8,993 nt of DNA from an uncultured Opitutia bacterium. Its GTDB lineage: Bacteria > Verrucomicrobiota > Verrucomicrobiia > Opitutales > UBA953. Position 1 is the first letter of the stretch; every line of letters starts with the position of its first letter. The position numbers and the translations under genes are program-made. Below are positions 7,141 to 8,993 of this stretch, piece by piece. Below the pieces are notes generated by a model, which had not been told where the DNA came from, searched no databases, and saw only the letters and a list, made by a program, of their open reading frames with translations. Where the stretch lies: positions 1 to 8,993 of the forward strand of contig CAIRLQ010000142.1 in NCBI GenBank assembly GCA_903879465.1, in the 5' to 3' direction.

Positions 7141-7148
7141 CCCCCGCC

Positions 7149-8162
7149 ATGCTTACTACTTTTATTCGCCGTAACAAGCCCCGGAGCGAAATGTCGTTCC
7201 TGGAACACCTAGACGACCTCCGCATCTCGCTGATCCGCGTGCTGGCCGTCTTCACTATCGGCATGGTCGCCGCCCTGATCTTCTACCGCGAAGCCCCGGA
7301 GCTGCTCAACATGCCCCTCAATTGGGCCAAGCATCCGGAGACCTCCCCCATTAGTTCCATCCTGAGCCAGCCCGACCCCGGCCTAGTAGCGATGGGAGAA
7401 CTCAAGGAGTTCACTTTCATGGGCGTATGGAAGGTACTCATGTATGCTGCCTTTGGCGTTGGCATCGGCCTAGCCTCCCCAATCTTCCTCTACGAGACTG
7501 CGCGCTTCGTCGGACCGGCCCTGACGGATCGTGAAAAGCGCGGCCTCATCCCCTTCTGCGTCGCCGCCCTCATCCTCTTCCTGCTCGGGGCGACCCTGGC
7601 GTTCCTCTGGCTCACGCCGATGTCCATCCAGATCTGGCAGCACTTTGCCGAAGGCCTGAAAATGGAAGTCACCTGGCAGGCTTCTGATTACTACGGCTTC
7701 GTCGTGATGATGGCCCTCCTCACCGGCCTAACCTTTCAGTTCCCGCTCGCGCTCATCATCCTGATGTGGCTCGAACTCGTCCGCCCGAAGACCCTCCTCA
7801 AGTCCTGGCGCGGCATGCTCTTCGGCATCATGATTTTGGTCGCGCTAATCACCCCCATCGCCGAACCCATCTCGCTCATCGTCATGACGGGTGTACTTTT
7901 CGGCTTCTACTTGGTGGCCGTCGGCGTCGGTACGGTAATCGTTCGGCGCAAGCGCATCGCCCGCGGTGATAAACCTAACCCCGAAGACGAAGATATTGAT
8001 GACGATGATATTGAAGAAGACGATGACCGCGACGAAGGCTATCGCTCGTCGCGCGATTCCGACCCGGTAAAACCCTTTACCCCAGCCTTAGGTGATTCGT
8101 CCGCGACCAAACCCAAGTCCACCCCACCTCCTTCGGAAGGCGACTTGAGCTCTCTCGACTAA
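7149..8162 (+). CDS. tatC: Sec-independent protein translocase subunit TatC
   Basis: TatC is the inner-membrane receptor for twin-arginine signal peptides in the Tat export system. The family N-terminus is seen as SFLEHLDDLR (residues 16-25), followed by six membrane segments at about 27-46, 93-118, 133-157, 180-206, 219-237 and 239-265. The conserved FVGPALTDREKR (120-131) carries the signal-peptide-binding Phe and Glu (Phe120, Glu129). Pro56 in the first periplasmic loop and ITP (234-236) are also kept. In the fourth segment the family Glu (E170 of E. coli) is Gln197. The 337-residue length exceeds the usual 240-260 because of a hydrophilic tail after residue 266. The tail has a strongly acidic block (279-296, mostly Asp/Glu) and then a Ser/Pro-rich end. 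The start is 8 nt after the helicase stop, with AAGGA about 12 nt upstream. No tatA or tatB is visible here. Confidence 0.94.
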   Translation: MLTTFIRRNKPRSEMSFLEHLDDLRISLIRVLAVFTIGMVAALIFYREAPELLNMPLNWAKHPETSPISSILSQPDPGLVAMGELKEFTFMGVWKVLMYAAFGVGIGLASPIFLYETARFVGPALTDREKRGLIPFCVAALILFLLGATLAFLWLTPMSIQIWQHFAEGLKMEVTWQASDYYGFVVMMALLTGLTFQFPLALIILMWLELVRPKTLLKSWRGMLFGIMILVALITPIAEPISLIVMTGVLFGFYLVAVGVGTVIVRRKRIARGDKPNPEDEDIDDDDIEEDDDRDEGYRSSRDSDPVKPFTPALGDSSATKPKSTPPPSEGDLSSLD

Positions 8163-8167
8163 TTTCC

Positions 8168-8993
8168 ATGAAACTGCGTCTTCTTCTCGCCCTGCTCGGC
8201 ACGACCCTCACCAACCAGCTGACCGCGCAGACGACCACGGCATCGGGCACCAAGCCGACCGAGACTGTGACGGCGGGTGCCGCCAAGCCTGCCGACGGCA
8301 AAGCCGCCGTCGTCGAAGATGACTCCATCGTCATCACGCCCTTCCGTTCGGTGACAATCCCCGCCGCGAAGACCACGAAGACCTTTCAGTTGGCTAAACT
8401 GAATAAGCCCCTCGCCGCCGAAACCACCAAGGAACTGCAGCGACTCTTCTCGGCCTACACTTTGCAGAGTATTGTGGACGGCTCACCGGCTGGCTTCAGC
8501 AAGGCCACCGGCTACATCACGTCGATCAACTATTCGCTCCTCCAAGATCTCGGCGATAATCGTTTTATCGCAAAGGCTGCCTGGCCAGCCGCCGGCCCCA
8601 ACGATGTCCTCGCCGCCGGCGTTGATGCTTGGGCAATTCTCCTCTTTGATCATCCCGCCAAAGTCGGAGATACGGGGAAAATTACCGGTATGCACGCCGG
8701 TACAGCCGCCGTACTTTTGACTGCAAAGTTCGCCCCGCTCGAAGGTAAGCGCCTGACACTTCGACGCGAAGCCTTCGTGGAATGTGCGACGCTCGAAGAT
8801 AGCCCAGCCAGCCTCCAGAAACTCATCGATAGCATCAATCACGGAGCCGATGTGAGCGTGACCACCAACGAGTTCATCCCCTGCAAGAAATGCGGCGGCC
8901 TGGGCTTCATCCGACATACGGTGAAAGGCCAGCTGCTCGATAACCGCCTGCCCTGCACGGGGTGCGATGGCGCGAAGACGGTCGTCCTCCCCA
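8168..8993 (+). CDS. Exported protein with DnaJ-type cysteine motif, truncated by window end
   Basis: The frame opens at ATG 8168, 5 nt after the tatC stop, and stays open for 275 codons to the window edge without a stop. The N-terminus is a signal peptide: Lys2 and Arg4, a hydrophobic stretch (5-14) and a likely cut near TAQ (19-21). A low-complexity Thr/Ala/Pro/Lys segment (22-48) follows, then a globular region I do not recognise. Near the end there is C239-K-K-C-G-G-L-G246, a perfect CxxCxGxG, and C263-T-G-C-D-G268, a second half-site. Together they resemble the zinc-binding cysteine region of DnaJ, but no J-domain is present. Spacing suggests cotranscription with tatC and the helicase. 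It could be a periplasmic zinc-ribbon protein, or its cysteines could form disulfides. No Shine-Dalgarno is seen. Function unknown; that it is a real gene is well supported. Confidence 0.8.
   Translation, partial: MKLRLLLALLGTTLTNQLTAQTTTASGTKPTETVTAGAAKPADGKAAVVEDDSIVITPFRSVTIPAAKTTKTFQLAKLNKPLAAETTKELQRLFSAYTLQSIVDGSPAGFSKATGYITSINYSLLQDLGDNRFIAKAAWPAAGPNDVLAAGVDAWAILLFDHPAKVGDTGKITGMHAGTAAVLLTAKFAPLEGKRLTLRREAFVECATLEDSPASLQKLIDSINHGADVSVTTNEFIPCKKCGGLGFIRHTVKGQLLDNRLPCTGCDGAKTVVLP

Overview
The window is GC-rich, with gene types and domain styles that suggest a Verrucomicrobiota (Opitutae-like) or related PVC-group bacterium, probably from a metagenome. The pointers are an exported ThuA-domain protein next to a Gfo/Idh/MocA oxidoreductase, a SWIM-SNF2 helicase, few recognisable Shine-Dalgarno sites, and a lipid-free N-terminal signal on ThuA. 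This placement is inference from gene content and style. No ribosomal RNA or other phylogenetic marker is present.

Left part (1-2710): a carbohydrate-type cluster. An exported ThuA-like protein on the + strand converges on a - strand pair, a Gfo/Idh/MocA oxidoreductase followed 6 nt later by gluconokinase. A strong hairpin terminator (1080-1113) sits at the convergence. Oxidation of a sugar or sugar acid followed by phosphorylation of gluconate is a reasonable joint role. The oxidoreductase substrate cannot be read from sequence.

Middle (2711-3272): about 560 bp between divergent genes with no convincing gene. It contains a multi-part inverted repeat at 2837-2915 with an A/T-rich loop, and an open - strand frame of 76 codons that overlaps it. 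It is the least explained stretch of the window.

Right part (3273-8993): + strand. First comes a diaminopimelate epimerase-family protein (DapF) in which both positions of the catalytic cysteine pair read serine (Ser72 and Ser219) while the other signature motifs are intact. After 76 nt, which include a hairpin, follow a SWIM-SNF2 helicase of 978 aa, tatC with a long acidic tail, and an exported protein with a DnaJ-type CxxCxGxG cysteine motif that runs off the window end. The last three genes are separated by 8 and 5 nt and look like one transcription unit.

Most of the window is ordinary housekeeping and accessory metabolism. The Ser/Ser DapF-like protein is the strongest candidate for unusual biochemistry. 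The structured intergenic region is second. I see no mobile element, CRISPR array, tRNA, rRNA or defence island.
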